A stretch of DNA of 42,778 bases, taken from NCBI GenBank assembly GCA_017518415.1, contig JAFWVC010000038.1, positions 1 to 42,778 of the forward strand, in the 5' to 3' direction. A program made the translations under genes and the position numbers. This document shows positions 1 through 7,120 of the stretch, piece by piece (the first letter of the stretch is position 1; every line of letters begins with the position of its first letter). The notes below the pieces were generated by a model. The model was not told the origin of the DNA. It searched no databases and saw only the letters and a program-made list of their open reading frames with translations. The stretch is from Clostridia bacterium. GTDB taxonomy: Bacteria > Bacillota > Clostridia > Oscillospirales > Acutalibacteraceae.

Positions 1-174
1 CAGCGCCAGGACAGCGTCCAGACCGCTCTTGGCCTGAGACTGGGCCGCAGAAGCGTGGGCGGAGTTGATGATGGACGAGAAGGTCGGGATCAGCACGCCA
101 GCCAGGATGGCGATAACAGCGATAACGATAACCAGTTCAACGATAGTAAAACCTTTTTTGCTAAGCTTTTTCAT
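1..174 (-). CDS. Prepilin-like protein, N-terminal part only
   Basis: The gene runs off the left edge, so only the first 58 residues are visible. They form a type IV prepilin (class III) leader: a short basic start, a predicted prepilin peptidase cut between G8 and F9 in the context KKGFTIVEL, glutamate E13 at mature position +5, and a hydrophobic stem to about residue 30. The sequence LIPTFSSI after the stem is shared almost exactly with the larger prepilin at 851-2692, so the two probably belong to one assembly. An AGGGG ribosome binding site lies 11 nt before the ATG. The family is assembled at the membrane by an ATPase and platform protein, neither of which is in the window. Whether it is a major pilin or a pseudopilin cannot be told from the fragment. 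Confidence 0.9.
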   Translation of the reverse strand, partial: MKKLSKKGFTIVELVIVIAVIAILAGVLIPTFSSIINSAHASAAQSQAKSGLDAVLAL

Positions 175-205
175 GATCACATTAACCCCTTTGATTTTAA
201 TTTTT

Positions 206-228
206 GTAGTATAGTGTAGTAGTATAGT
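206..228. repeat. Two copies of a 10-mer (GTAGTATAGT) upstream of the prepilin
   Basis: GTAGTATAGT occurs at 206-215 and again at 219-228, a 13-bp period, in the 96-bp gap upstream of the edge prepilin gene. The same 10-mer in the opposite orientation is at 3361-3370, in the other AT-rich gap of the pilin region. On the minus strand each copy contains TATACT, so they may be -10-like elements or protein-binding sites. I found no good -35 partner for them. Function is inference. Confidence 0.4.
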
Positions 229-270
229 GTTATGGAGCTGTTTATTTTTCAGTCCGAAGAAGGCACCGCA

Positions 271-744
271 TCAATTGTTCAGACGACAGTGACGCAGATA
301 CATTCTTTCACAATACAAAGTTACGGGCCCGTAACCGTATTTGCGCTGTGTAAAGGGGCGGCGCCGGGCGGCCACGCGGCGGCAGATGCGCCGCAGCTCG
401 CCGTAGATATCGATACCGGCGGCGATGAGGTAGGCGATGACGGAAATACCAAAGACCACCGCCAGGCACACGATGTTCTGCAGCACCCACATGGGGGCTT
501 CGAGCATCTGATCCCGGATATCGACAAAGGCGCGGAAGACCTGGCTGCCGTGCAGCCATGCGATGCGGCTGAGATCCAGCCCAAAATCAAAGACGTCCCA
601 GAAGAAGACAAGATAGGTCCACCCCAGCAGGTAGCAGAACAGCACCGTGTAAGCGATGGAGGCGGCGCGCATCTTCTTCTTCTCAAGAAGGTGTGTGATA
701 TAGACCGCACAGATAGACCACAGCAGAATCATCAGTATGATCAT
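271..744 (-). CDS. Small integral membrane protein in the pilin cluster, function unknown
   Basis: A 157-residue protein that I do not recognise. Three hydrophobic segments are visible at about residues 2-20, 28-50 and 86-110, followed by a strongly basic stretch (RRICRRVAARRR, 118-129) that should be cytoplasmic by the positive-inside rule. An upstream GTG in the same frame overlaps the ribosome binding site; the ATG at 744 sits 8 nt after a near-perfect AAGGAGG and is the better start. The gene lies between two prepilin genes on the same strand, so a role as a pilus assembly or anchoring partner is possible. That is inferred from position only; no prepilin peptidase motif is visible. Confidence 0.75.
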   Translation of the reverse strand: MIILMILLWSICAVYITHLLEKKKMRAASIAYTVLFCYLLGWTYLVFFWDVFDFGLDLSRIAWLHGSQVFRAFVDIRDQMLEAPMWVLQNIVCLAVVFGISVIAYLIAAGIDIYGELRRICRRVAARRRPFTQRKYGYGPVTLYCERMYLRHCRLNN

Positions 745-808
745 ATCACGCACCTCCTTCTTGTTGTGGGACGTCGGGTTTTACCGTATGAGAGATCAAG
801 CGGGGATT

Positions 809-835
809 CCCCGGCCCCCGCGCAGGGGGCCGGGG
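809..835. other. Perfect GC hairpin between two pilin-cluster genes
   Basis: CCCCGGCCCCC (809-819) and GGGGGCCGGGG (825-835) form an 11-bp all-GC stem with a 5-nt loop. It lies just downstream of the large prepilin stop codon in the direction of transcription. There is no T-run on either side, so it is not a standard intrinsic terminator. It could stabilise the 3' end of a processed prepilin mRNA or lower expression of the next gene. Confidence 0.6.
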
Positions 836-850
836 ATTTAAGCGTTACAA

Positions 851-2692
851 TCAGGCTACGAGAGCGCCGTTGATGTCGTATACTTTACCGGCACCGCTGT
901 TGGTGATGGTGAAGTTGACGGCATTGTTCACCGTGACGTTGTTCAGGCCGGAGAACTTGTTGTCCGTGCCGGCTTTGATAAACTTCTCAGTAGCGGCGCA
1001 GATGTTGGCCACACGCATGGCCACACCCTTCGCGTTGAGCGTCGCACCAGAGACGTCAAAGTTGCCCTGGAAGGTGATGGATTTGGCCGCGAGCACGTCG
1101 CCGATGATAGCGGCAACACTCTGGTGACCGTCGACAGAACCGTTGAACACGTTGTTGCCCTTGAAGACAACGTCCGTCTGATCATCGCGGCACATCAGGC
1201 CGATGAAACCGCCCATCGGGCCGTACGCGTTGCTGGACGCGACATAGTTAGAGGACAGTTTGGCGGACACGGTGCAGCCTTCGATGGTCACGGTACCGAA
1301 GGTCTTGAAGCCGTCGCCGGCGCCGCCGATGTAACCGACCAGACCGCCGGCCGTAGCGCCGGCCACGATGTTGACGGTGTTTTCAACCGTGATGTTGCGC
1401 AGGGTCACGTTGACAGGCATACCGTCGCTCAGGCCCTTATCGGTGATACCGCCGATGATGCCGATGCAGTTACGGGAGTTGATCTTCTTGTTGGCCACGT
1501 CGGTCTGAGACAGGACGTAGTCGGTCGCCGGCTCATTGAGGGTGATGTTGCGGAAGGTCACGTTCTCAATGGTGGTCTCGCCGTACACAGTGCCGAAGAA
1601 ACCGGTCACGAAGTACTTGGAAGCGGAACCGGTGAAGCCCACGGTGGAGGCGTAACCGGTCGCGTCAGTCAGGCGGGCGCCGTCGATGACGATGGGCTTG
1701 CTGGGATCGGTAGAACCGAAGTAACCGGTGAACTCTTTGACCGGAGCCCACTCGTGCGCGGACACGTCGATGGTGACGCCGCTCTCGAGCACGATGTTGG
1801 CTTCGCCGGTGATCTGGCCGGCGTTGATCTTGGTGAAGATGGTGTAGACCATCTCGCCCGCGGCGGCCTGGACGTCTTTATCGCTCATGATCGTAGCAGA
1901 GTCGCCGTTACCTTTGACGGAGATGTAGAACAGGTTCTCGGCGACCTCGCCGTCGCTCTTCAGGGTCGGGGTAGCGGAACCGCCGACGGCCATAACCTGC
2001 ATGGAAACGTAGTTGCCGTTAGCGTTCTTCGGAGTGGTAACCTCACGGCTGCCGTATACATACGCGGTAGAGCCGCCGTCGAGGGCGCTGCTCTTCAGCG
2101 CGGTGTTGCTCGTGAGGGCGGCGCTGATAGCGGTAAGGTTCGCCTGCTCGGAAGCGGAAGCGCCGCTGCCCAGCTCGGTAATCTGCTTACCTTTGCCGTT
2201 GCTGTCGAGCGTCATGTAAGAAGTGCCGCTGGCGTTCTGAGAGGAGCTGATGGAGAAATCAAACTTAACAGCCTTCTGGTTGTTCTCGTTATACAGGAAG
2301 AAGTGGTTGTTGGCGTTGGTCATGATCTTCGCGTCGTATTCTTCCGGATATTCGACAGCGGCCTCTTTGGCGTTGTACAGCACGAGGCGGTTGTCCTCTT
2401 TGAACCAGTAGACTTCATAACCGGTGGTCAGGCACTGCCAGTTGTCAGAGTTGTAACCGGCGTTGGCGAGGACCTTCATAACGGTCTCGATATCAGCCGG
2501 GCGGCCGTTGAGCGCCTCATCGGCGGCAAGGGCCATGTTCATCTCACGCACGGCAGATTTGTCGGACGAAAGATTGGCTTTGCGGGAGATGCTGGAGAAG
2601 GTCGGGATCAGCACGGCGGCCAGTACAGCGATGACCGCAATGACGATCACGAGTTCTACAACCGTAAACCCGCGTTTTTTGGTTTTGCGCAT
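851..2692 (-). CDS. Large prepilin-type protein with beta-helix-like exodomain
   Basis: A 613-residue protein with a clear prepilin leader: MRKTKKRG, cut expected between G8 and F9, E13 at +5, hydrophobic stem 14-30, then LIPTFSSISRKA. Ordinary pilins are 120-200 residues. Here the stem and a helix to about 75 carry a domain of some 530 residues. Residues 370-600 repeat short turns rich in N, T, V and G (for example TTIENVTFRNIT and VNVTLRNITVENT) and contain AGGLVGYIGGAG (about 449-458), typical of right-handed beta-helix or GLUG-type surface repeats. AAGGGG precedes the ATG by 8 nt. The protein is probably a surface-displayed minor pilin or adhesin on a type IV filament, or a pseudopilin held in the membrane. 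Ligand unknown. Confidence 0.85.
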   Translation of the reverse strand: MRKTKKRGFTVVELVIVIAVIAVLAAVLIPTFSSISRKANLSSDKSAVREMNMALAADEALNGRPADIETVMKVLANAGYNSDNWQCLTTGYEVYWFKEDNRLVLYNAKEAAVEYPEEYDAKIMTNANNHFFLYNENNQKAVKFDFSISSSQNASGTSYMTLDSNGKGKQITELGSGASASEQANLTAISAALTSNTALKSSALDGGSTAYVYGSREVTTPKNANGNYVSMQVMAVGGSATPTLKSDGEVAENLFYISVKGNGDSATIMSDKDVQAAAGEMVYTIFTKINAGQITGEANIVLESGVTIDVSAHEWAPVKEFTGYFGSTDPSKPIVIDGARLTDATGYASTVGFTGSASKYFVTGFFGTVYGETTIENVTFRNITLNEPATDYVLSQTDVANKKINSRNCIGIIGGITDKGLSDGMPVNVTLRNITVENTVNIVAGATAGGLVGYIGGAGDGFKTFGTVTIEGCTVSAKLSSNYVASSNAYGPMGGFIGLMCRDDQTDVVFKGNNVFNGSVDGHQSVAAIIGDVLAAKSITFQGNFDVSGATLNAKGVAMRVANICAATEKFIKAGTDNKFSGLNNVTVNNAVNFTITNSGAGKVYDINGALVA

Positions 2693-2765
2693 TGTTAAAA
2701 CCCCTTTTTGTCAGATTTTTATTTTATGGCTGATTGTTGCTGGCAGCCATAATGCCCGTTGTTGG

Positions 2766-2903
2766 TCAGCGGCAAAGCAGGAACCCGATGAGCAGAGCTG
2801 CCGCAATCTCTACTGCAATAATGCACCACGACAGGACCGGGTTGACGAATTTTTTTGCCGATTTTGCCGGTTTGGACGCGGTTTTGGCTTTGGTCTCTTC
2901 CAT
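2766..2903 (-). CDS. 45-residue single-span membrane peptide
   Basis: A short protein with a lysine-rich head (KTASKPAKSAKK, about residues 7-18) and one hydrophobic segment, 27-44, at the very C-terminus, ending LLCR. It has the look of a tail-anchored or small bitopic membrane peptide. GAGGAG lies 5 nt before the ATG at 2903; a longer reading frame to 3029 exists but lacks a ribosome binding site and starts in low-complexity sequence. The gene is first in the leftward pilin cluster, 73 bp before the large prepilin. I do not recognise it; a regulatory or stabilising role for the pilin system is a guess from position. Confidence 0.55.
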   Translation of the reverse strand: MEETKAKTASKPAKSAKKFVNPVLSWCIIAVEIAAALLIGFLLCR

Positions 2904-3042
2904 TTTCTCTCCTCGCTTTCTGACTTGACGATACGTCGATTTATCACACAAAACAAGCAGATGCTGCTTTGCAAGATACAAAAATGGATAAACGCGCCGA
3001 AACCGGCACAAACTGATAGTAAAACCCACCGCGAAAGGATGG

Positions 3043-3342
3043 ATGATGTTGCTGTATTTGGTGTGCTACGGCCTGTCACTGTTCGACCTGAGTGCTACCG
3101 TGTACCTGACCGAGCAATACGGCGCACAGGAAAACAACCCCTTTGGCCAGCTGCTGTTGGCTTGCCCGCCCGCCGCGCTGTTTTACAAGGCTGTGGTGGT
3201 GGGGGCCGCGCTTTGGCTGCTGTACCGCCTGCGCCGCAACCGGGCGGCGGTGTGGGGGGCGAGGCTGATATGCACCGTGTTATGCGCCGTGACGGCGTAC
3301 CATGCGGCCTTGATCAGCCTGGTGGCGCGTGGGATTTTATGA
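3043..3342 (+). CDS. Small membrane protein, DUF5658-like
   Basis: A 99-residue protein with hydrophobic segments at about 2-22, 38-60 and 73-95. FDLSATVYL (14-22) and ENNPF (30-34) match, as I remember it, the DUF5658 family pattern of an early Asp/Thr followed by E-x-N-P; function of that family is unknown. Two in-frame ATGs lie side by side at 3043 and 3046. AAAGGA at 3034-3039 gives better spacing to the second. It is the only plus-strand gene in the first 31 kb and diverges from the 45-residue peptide gene. A candidate minus-strand promoter at 3378-3406 would transcribe across it in antisense. Confidence 0.65.
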   Translation: MMLLYLVCYGLSLFDLSATVYLTEQYGAQENNPFGQLLLACPPAALFYKAVVVGAALWLLYRLRRNRAAVWGARLICTVLCAVTAYHAALISLVARGIL

Positions 3343-3377
3343 CACAATGCGCCCCAAAAAACTATACTACAATTGCT

Positions 3378-3406
3378 ACTATACTATCATTCCGCCGGTT
3401 TGTCAA
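3378..3406 (-). promoter_or_regulatory. Candidate sigma-A promoter facing the pilin cluster
   Basis: On the minus strand TTGACA (3401-3406) and TATAGT (3378-3383) are separated by exactly 17 bp. Transcription would run left, first antisense to the small membrane gene at 3043-3342 and then into the pilin cluster. It is the best promoter-like match upstream of that cluster, but a leader of about 470 nt would be unusual. Confidence 0.45.
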
Positions 3407-3493
3407 GAAAAAAGTTTTTATTTTTTCTTATCCTATTATTATGGTGCCGGTGCGGGCCGCCGGAGCAGCGGCCGAAATGCCTGAAACAAAGGC

Positions 3494-3531
3494 AAAATAA
3501 AGGCGGCTGCCGGAGCGGCCGTCTTTATTTT
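3494..3531. terminator. Bidirectional intrinsic terminator
   Basis: AAAATAAAGGCGGC (3494-3507) pairs with GCCGTCTTTATTTT (3518-3531) with one G-U pair, giving A/T-flanked stems that work in both directions. It sits 20 bp after the leftward sortase operon ends at 3551 and about 150 bp after the rightward small membrane gene ends at 3342. Confidence 0.75.
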
Positions 3532-3550
3532 TAATTGTTTACATAGTTGC

Positions 3551-4432
3551 TTACACATCGGCGCGGCGCGCGGCATGCAGCAGCAGCAGCACGACCGAAA
3601 CGCCCGCCGCGAGTACTGCCGCCGCCAATGCGACGGACGCCGCCAGCAGCGCGGAGGAAAGAATCCGGTTCCAAAAGGTGGCGATGAGCAGTTTGAGCGG
3701 AGAATCCGCCAGCGGCAGGCGACCAGGCAGATCATAAAACCGGAGCAGCAGCGCCGGGAAGAAAAAGGCCGAGGCCGCAATGAACAGCGCCGCCGAAAAG
3801 CGATACAGACGCGCGGCAAACCGCTCCGCCCCGAAGAGCAGCACGCACACCGCCAGCACCAGCGCCGAGCCGAGCCAGAACCAGAACGTCCGGTACAGCC
3901 AGGAGGCCCATCCTGCCGCGAACAGGTACTGCGAAAGCGGAGACAGAAACTTTTGCCCCGCCAGAGCGGCGACGTTCTCACTCACGCGTTCGGCGATCTG
4001 CTCCGACAGGTAGGCCGCGTCTTCGGCCGCCTGCTCCGCCGGGAAGCCTTCCCCGAGCAGGTGGCGCTCGATCGCATCGTACAGGCCGTCGACCGGTTGG
4101 GCGGTGCGTTCCACCTGCCCGCCGGCGGTCAGCGCGTCATACAAAGCGTTGAAATATTGCCGGTTCTGCCGGCCGATCTGTGCTGTATCCAGCCGGTCCT
4201 CCACAAGGGAGAAAGGCAACCGGTATACGTCGCAGTCCGCCTCCAGATCATCACGCACATAGGTGAGCAACTGCTCGCAATAGGCGGGATCCTCCGCGGT
4301 ACGCAGATAAAAATCGCGGTTGAGCAGCACGGTCCGTACCAAAAACGACGCTATGCCGCCCGCCAGCGCCGCCGTCAGCAGCACCAGACAGACCGCACGC
4401 AGCGCGCCGATCAAAAGCGGTTTATATTTCAT
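3551..4432 (-). CDS. Multi-span membrane protein coupled to sortase
   Basis: A 293-residue protein not assigned to a family. It has an N-terminal hydrophobic segment at about 7-33, then a likely extracytoplasmic region of about 130 residues rich in acidic and Gln residues, then several more membrane segments in the C-terminal half. The start ATG at 4432 overlaps the sortase stop as ATGA, so translation is coupled; a GTG-type upstream extension would only lengthen the overlap. Third gene of the substrate-sortase-membrane protein unit, ending in the terminator at 3494-3531. It could be an accessory factor for sorting or presenting the surface protein, inferred from context. Confidence 0.75.
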   Translation of the reverse strand: MKYKPLLIGALRAVCLVLLTAALAGGIASFLVRTVLLNRDFYLRTAEDPAYCEQLLTYVRDDLEADCDVYRLPFSLVEDRLDTAQIGRQNRQYFNALYDALTAGGQVERTAQPVDGLYDAIERHLLGEGFPAEQAAEDAAYLSEQIAERVSENVAALAGQKFLSPLSQYLFAAGWASWLYRTFWFWLGSALVLAVCVLLFGAERFAARLYRFSAALFIAASAFFFPALLLRFYDLPGRLPLADSPLKLLIATFWNRILSSALLAASVALAAAVLAAGVSVVLLLLHAARRADV

Positions 4433-5139
4433 CCGCGTTTCACCCACGTTTTCCCTTCAATCTTGTCGCAGATCAGCGCCATACGCTGCGCCGTGTAGCG
4501 ATACCCCACCGAGCGCGGATAGCAGGTATAGAGCACCAGCGTCTCCTCCCCGTCGGTGTTGGCCAGGATCGTATTGTCGGATTTTTCGAACACCAGCGTC
4601 TCACGCACCTGATAGACGTAGGTGCCGTAATCTGTTTCCAGCGTAATGCGGGTGCCGACGGGCGTCGTTTCCAGTTCATAAAACCAGGTGGTCACATGCG
4701 CACAGAGCACCAGCTTGCCGTCCTGCCCGCACAAGCGGGAGCCGCCCCAGGTGCCGGCGCCTTTTTTCAAGGCCGTTTTGCTGCAGCCGTAATACACCTT
4801 GACGGCGTCCTTCTCCCACCCGTCGACGTGCATAACGGCCCACTGGTCGTCCAGATACACGTGCGGCACAAAATATTCCTCCGGGGGCGGATCGTCCTTA
4901 TCATCGCCGCTCTCCGCCGGGACGCTGACGACAGGATCCGGCTCCTCGGGCGGGACGGCAGCCTGTTTCGGATATACGAGTACCGAAAACAGCGGATATT
5001 TCTCCTGCGCGACGTGCCAGCCCCAAAAGCTGCTGGCCACCGCCATCAGCCCGATGAAAAGAAAAGGGCATACCAAAAGAACCCCGTTCCACACGAGGTT
5101 CTTTTTCGTATTGCCTTTATGAATGTTGCGGTTTGCCAT
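4429..5139 (-). CDS. Sortase, class D-like
   Basis: A 236-residue transpeptidase that would join a surface protein to the cell wall at the outer face of the membrane. One membrane segment is at about 17-38, followed by a Pro/Glu/Asp-rich linker to about 90. The beta-barrel core shows H148 in LVLCAHVTTW, C206 in LVLYTCYPRS and R219 in YTAQRMAL, the catalytic His, Cys and Arg in the expected order. The usual GHR around the histidine is AHV here, a departure from classic sortases. The start at 5139 begins 1 nt after the stop of the upstream gene; there is no strong ribosome binding site, suggesting coupling. The upstream gene is its likely substrate. Class D is my best fit, not certain. Confidence 0.88.
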   Translation of the reverse strand: MANRNIHKGNTKKNLVWNGVLLVCPFLFIGLMAVASSFWGWHVAQEKYPLFSVLVYPKQAAVPPEEPDPVVSVPAESGDDKDDPPPEEYFVPHVYLDDQWAVMHVDGWEKDAVKVYYGCSKTALKKGAGTWGGSRLCGQDGKLVLCAHVTTWFYELETTPVGTRITLETDYGTYVYQVRETLVFEKSDNTILANTDGEETLVLYTCYPRSVGYRYTAQRMALICDKIEGKTWVKRG

Positions 5140-5140
5140 T

Positions 5141-5704
5141 TCAGGCAGCCAGAGCTTTTTTGCCGAACACGAACGCAGCCGCCGCAATCAGGCCCAGAGC
5201 CGCCACGGCCGCCGGCCACAGGGTAGCGGTCTGCTCCGCGCCGGTCTGCTCGATATCGCCGTCGATTTCGGCAATGGCGTTGTTGTTGTAATACACAATG
5301 ACCTTGCTGTCGCCGGCGCCGGTGCTGTCAGTCGTCTTCAGCACGACTTCATAGGTGACGCCGAGGATGTCGCCGATCTCGTTGAGCGCGCTGACCAGTA
5401 CGTTCTGCTCTTCCGACGTGTAGTTGCGCAGGGTGTGCCCTTTGTCGGTAACGCCCATATTCTTCAGCGCAGTCTCCGTATCCTCAATGATGCCGAGGAT
5501 CTGCAGGCATTTGTTGGAGCTGGGGTTGACCTCGTCCAGTACCTTCTCCATCTGCGCCACATACAGATACTCGTACTTCTCCGGAACAGCGGCTTTGACG
5601 GCGTCGATAACGTCCTGCTTGGTAGCCTTTTCAGCCGAAGCGGAAAAAGCAAACGCCGAGACGGCCAACGCCAGAACAGCCAGCAAAACGAAAACCTTTT
5701 TCAT
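5141..5704 (-). CDS. Secreted protein with C-terminal sorting-like signal, probable sortase substrate
   Basis: A 187-residue precursor. Residues 1-24 are a Sec signal peptide with an expected cut after SASA. The mature region to about 150 has no family I recognise. The C-terminus has a sorting-signal layout: IEQTG at 151-155, a hydrophobic segment about 161-180, then GKK and a short tail. The pentapeptide resembles LPXTG but has I and E in the first two positions, so the cognate sortase should have a changed specificity. It is immediately upstream of the sortase gene with a 1-nt gap. AGGAGGGG lies before the ATG. First gene after the promoter at 5761-5789. Wall attachment is inferred. Confidence 0.82.
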   Translation of the reverse strand: MKKVFVLLAVLALAVSAFAFSASAEKATKQDVIDAVKAAVPEKYEYLYVAQMEKVLDEVNPSSNKCLQILGIIEDTETALKNMGVTDKGHTLRNYTSEEQNVLVSALNEIGDILGVTYEVVLKTTDSTGAGDSKVIVYYNNNAIAEIDGDIEQTGAEQTATLWPAAVAALGLIAAAAFVFGKKALAA

Positions 5705-5760
5705 ATGATGCCCCTCCTAATTCTAAAAAAAGGATACTCCTTTTCCTTTATAGCATGATT

Positions 5761-5789
5761 ATTATAACACGGCGTCTTGTATTTGTAAA
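5761..5789 (-). promoter_or_regulatory. Sigma-A promoter of the sortase operon
   Basis: On the minus strand TTTACA (5784-5789) and a perfect TATAAT (5761-5766) are separated by 17 bp, about 55 bp upstream of the surface-protein start at 5704. Confidence 0.85.
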
Positions 5790-5805
5790 GATAAATTTTT
5801 GCCAT

Positions 5806-6240
5806 TCAGTTTTGTGCAATATTTACAAGACCGTTTTCCTCCAAAAACCGGCAAACCCCCTGCGCGATCGCGTCTCGGGTGGCACGGTAGCACGCGATAT
5901 CCCCGCCGTAGGGATCCGGAATACCGTCGCCGAGCACAAAGATTTTTTCAGCCGGTATCCCTGCCTGCCGCAGGATCTGCGCGTGGCCAGGCGTCATCAC
6001 ACAAATCTGATCCGCCTGCGCGCACAGTTCCGCCGTCAGCGAACGGGAACGGTGGGCCGACAGATCGATGCCCCACTCCTTCATCACGGCTACCGCCTGC
6101 GGAGAGGCCGGCGAGCCGTCGGCCGCCAGCCCGGCACTCTGCACCTCGACGTCACAGCCGCGGGCCCGCAGCTCTTTTTGCAGCAGAGCCGCCGCCATCG
6201 GGCTGCGGCAGGTGTTGCCGGTACAAACCACCAGGATCAT
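5806..6240 (-). CDS. ywlE: Low-molecular-weight phosphatase, YwlE-type protein-arginine phosphatase
   Basis: A 144-residue cytoplasmic phosphatase. The P-loop CTGNTCRS starts at C6 (nucleophile) with R12, and the general acid is D109 in PDPYGGD. Ordinary tyrosine phosphatases of this fold have Ile or Leu in the fifth loop position; here it is T10, the feature that gives Bacillus YwlE its arginine-phosphate specificity. The start at 6240 overlaps the ywlG stop as ATGA. In Bacillus ywlE and ywlG are also neighbours. McsB-type arginine kinase, the expected partner, is not in this window. Substrate class is inferred from the loop residue. Confidence 0.88.
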   Translation of the reverse strand: MILVVCTGNTCRSPMAAALLQKELRARGCDVEVQSAGLAADGSPASPQAVAVMKEWGIDLSAHRSRSLTAELCAQADQICVMTPGHAQILRQAGIPAEKIFVLGDGIPDPYGGDIACYRATRDAIAQGVCRFLEENGLVNIAQN

Positions 6241-6788
6241 AGCAACGCTTCGTCGTATACGGCGCGGCTGCCGCCGGTAAACGGCAGGCGCGTGCGGGCG
6301 CACACCAGATTTGCCTGGCCGATCCGGCGGATGCTCAGGCGCACCGGCACCGCCACCCGGCGCAAATGCATACCGATGAGCGTGTCGCCGATATCCATCC
6401 CGCACACGGCCTGCACCGAGGAAACCAACACCGGATGCACCATGCGGGCGTACGTCTGCGTGGCAAAGGAGCCGCCCGCTTTGGGCTGCGGCACGGCGTT
6501 GACGCGCTCCAACCGTTCGCGCAGCTGCACCTCCCGCTCCACCACGAGGGCGCGGTTGAGATGTTCGCAGCACTGTGCCGCCAGAAACAATCCGTTTTCC
6601 TGCAAAACCGGCCAGATCCCGTCGAGTACGGCAGCAGCCGCCTCCATGCTGGAATGGGAACCGATCTTTTCCCCCAGCACTTCGCTCGAAGAACAGCCGA
6701 CCACGAACAGGTCGCCCGGTTCGGGGCGGGCCATGCCGATCAGTTCACGCGCGGCAGCCCGCGCCTACTCCGTTATTTCATGCAACAC
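6237..6788 (-). CDS. ywlG: YwlG / UPF0340 (DUF436) family protein with an in-frame amber codon
   Basis: The body from residue 27 on is clearly this family (GDLFVVGCSSSEV, AAQCCEHLNRA, PQPKAGGSFA, GMDIGDTLIGMHL, RTRLPFTGGSRAVYDE). Reading upstream in the same frame gives LHEITE, then TAG at 6765-6767, then ARAAARELIGMA, which matches the family's N-terminal helix. GGGAGGG lies 6 nt before a GTG at 6788. With that start and the TAG read as an amino acid the protein is 183 residues, the family's normal size. The next ATG (6734) has no ribosome binding site. Either amber is sense or suppressed here, or this is a fresh nonsense mutation or sequence error. The biochemical role of the family is unknown. 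It sits between azlD (17 bp) and ywlE (ATGA overlap). Confidence 0.8.
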
Positions 6789-6805
6789 AAGAATCCCTCC
6801 CGTCG

Positions 6806-7120
6806 TCAGAAATCAATATGCATCAGCCATTCGGTCAAAAATACCGACAAGGCCGATATCAGTGCCACCGGCAACAGCGACAGCCCGATATAAGACAGCG
6901 CCAGCGCCGCCGCCAGACCGACCGCCGCCGACCACACGCTCGACGTCGAATACAGGATGGCCGGTATCGTCATCGCGCCCAGCACGGCATACGGCATATA
7001 GTACAGCCACGAGCGCAGGAAGCGGCTTTTGACGGTATGCCGCAGCAGCGACAGCGGCAGTGCACGCGGCAGATATGTAACCGCCGCCATCACCAGTATG
7101 CCCCATACGTAATAAATCAT
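6806..7120 (-). CDS. azlD: Branched-chain amino acid exporter small subunit, AzlD
   Basis: A 104-residue membrane protein that forms a two-part exporter with AzlC. It has four hydrophobic stretches, and the early YLPRALPL motif is characteristic of AzlD. The start at 7120 overlaps the azlC stop as ATGA, so the two subunits are translationally coupled. It ends 17 bp before ywlG. Substrates of the family are branched-chain amino acids and analogues such as 4-azaleucine; which is used here is unknown. Confidence 0.88.
   Translation of the reverse strand: MIYYVWGILVMAAVTYLPRALPLSLLRHTVKSRFLRSWLYYMPYAVLGAMTIPAILYSTSSVWSAAVGLAAALALSYIGLSLLPVALISALSVFLTEWLMHIDF

Noticed and set aside
1124-2698. A plus-strand open frame of 524 codons opposite the large prepilin
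   Set aside because: Rich in Gly, Ala, Asp and Val with no signal or ribosome binding site; the minus strand has a clear prepilin leader.
5713-5740. Small palindrome AAGGATACTCCTT in the sortase operon leader
   Set aside because: Too short and imperfect to call a terminator or operator.
6237-6734. YwlG starting at the internal ATG 6734
   Set aside because: No ribosome binding site and it would lose the N-terminal helix that is present upstream in frame; the longer, amber-containing reading is better supported.
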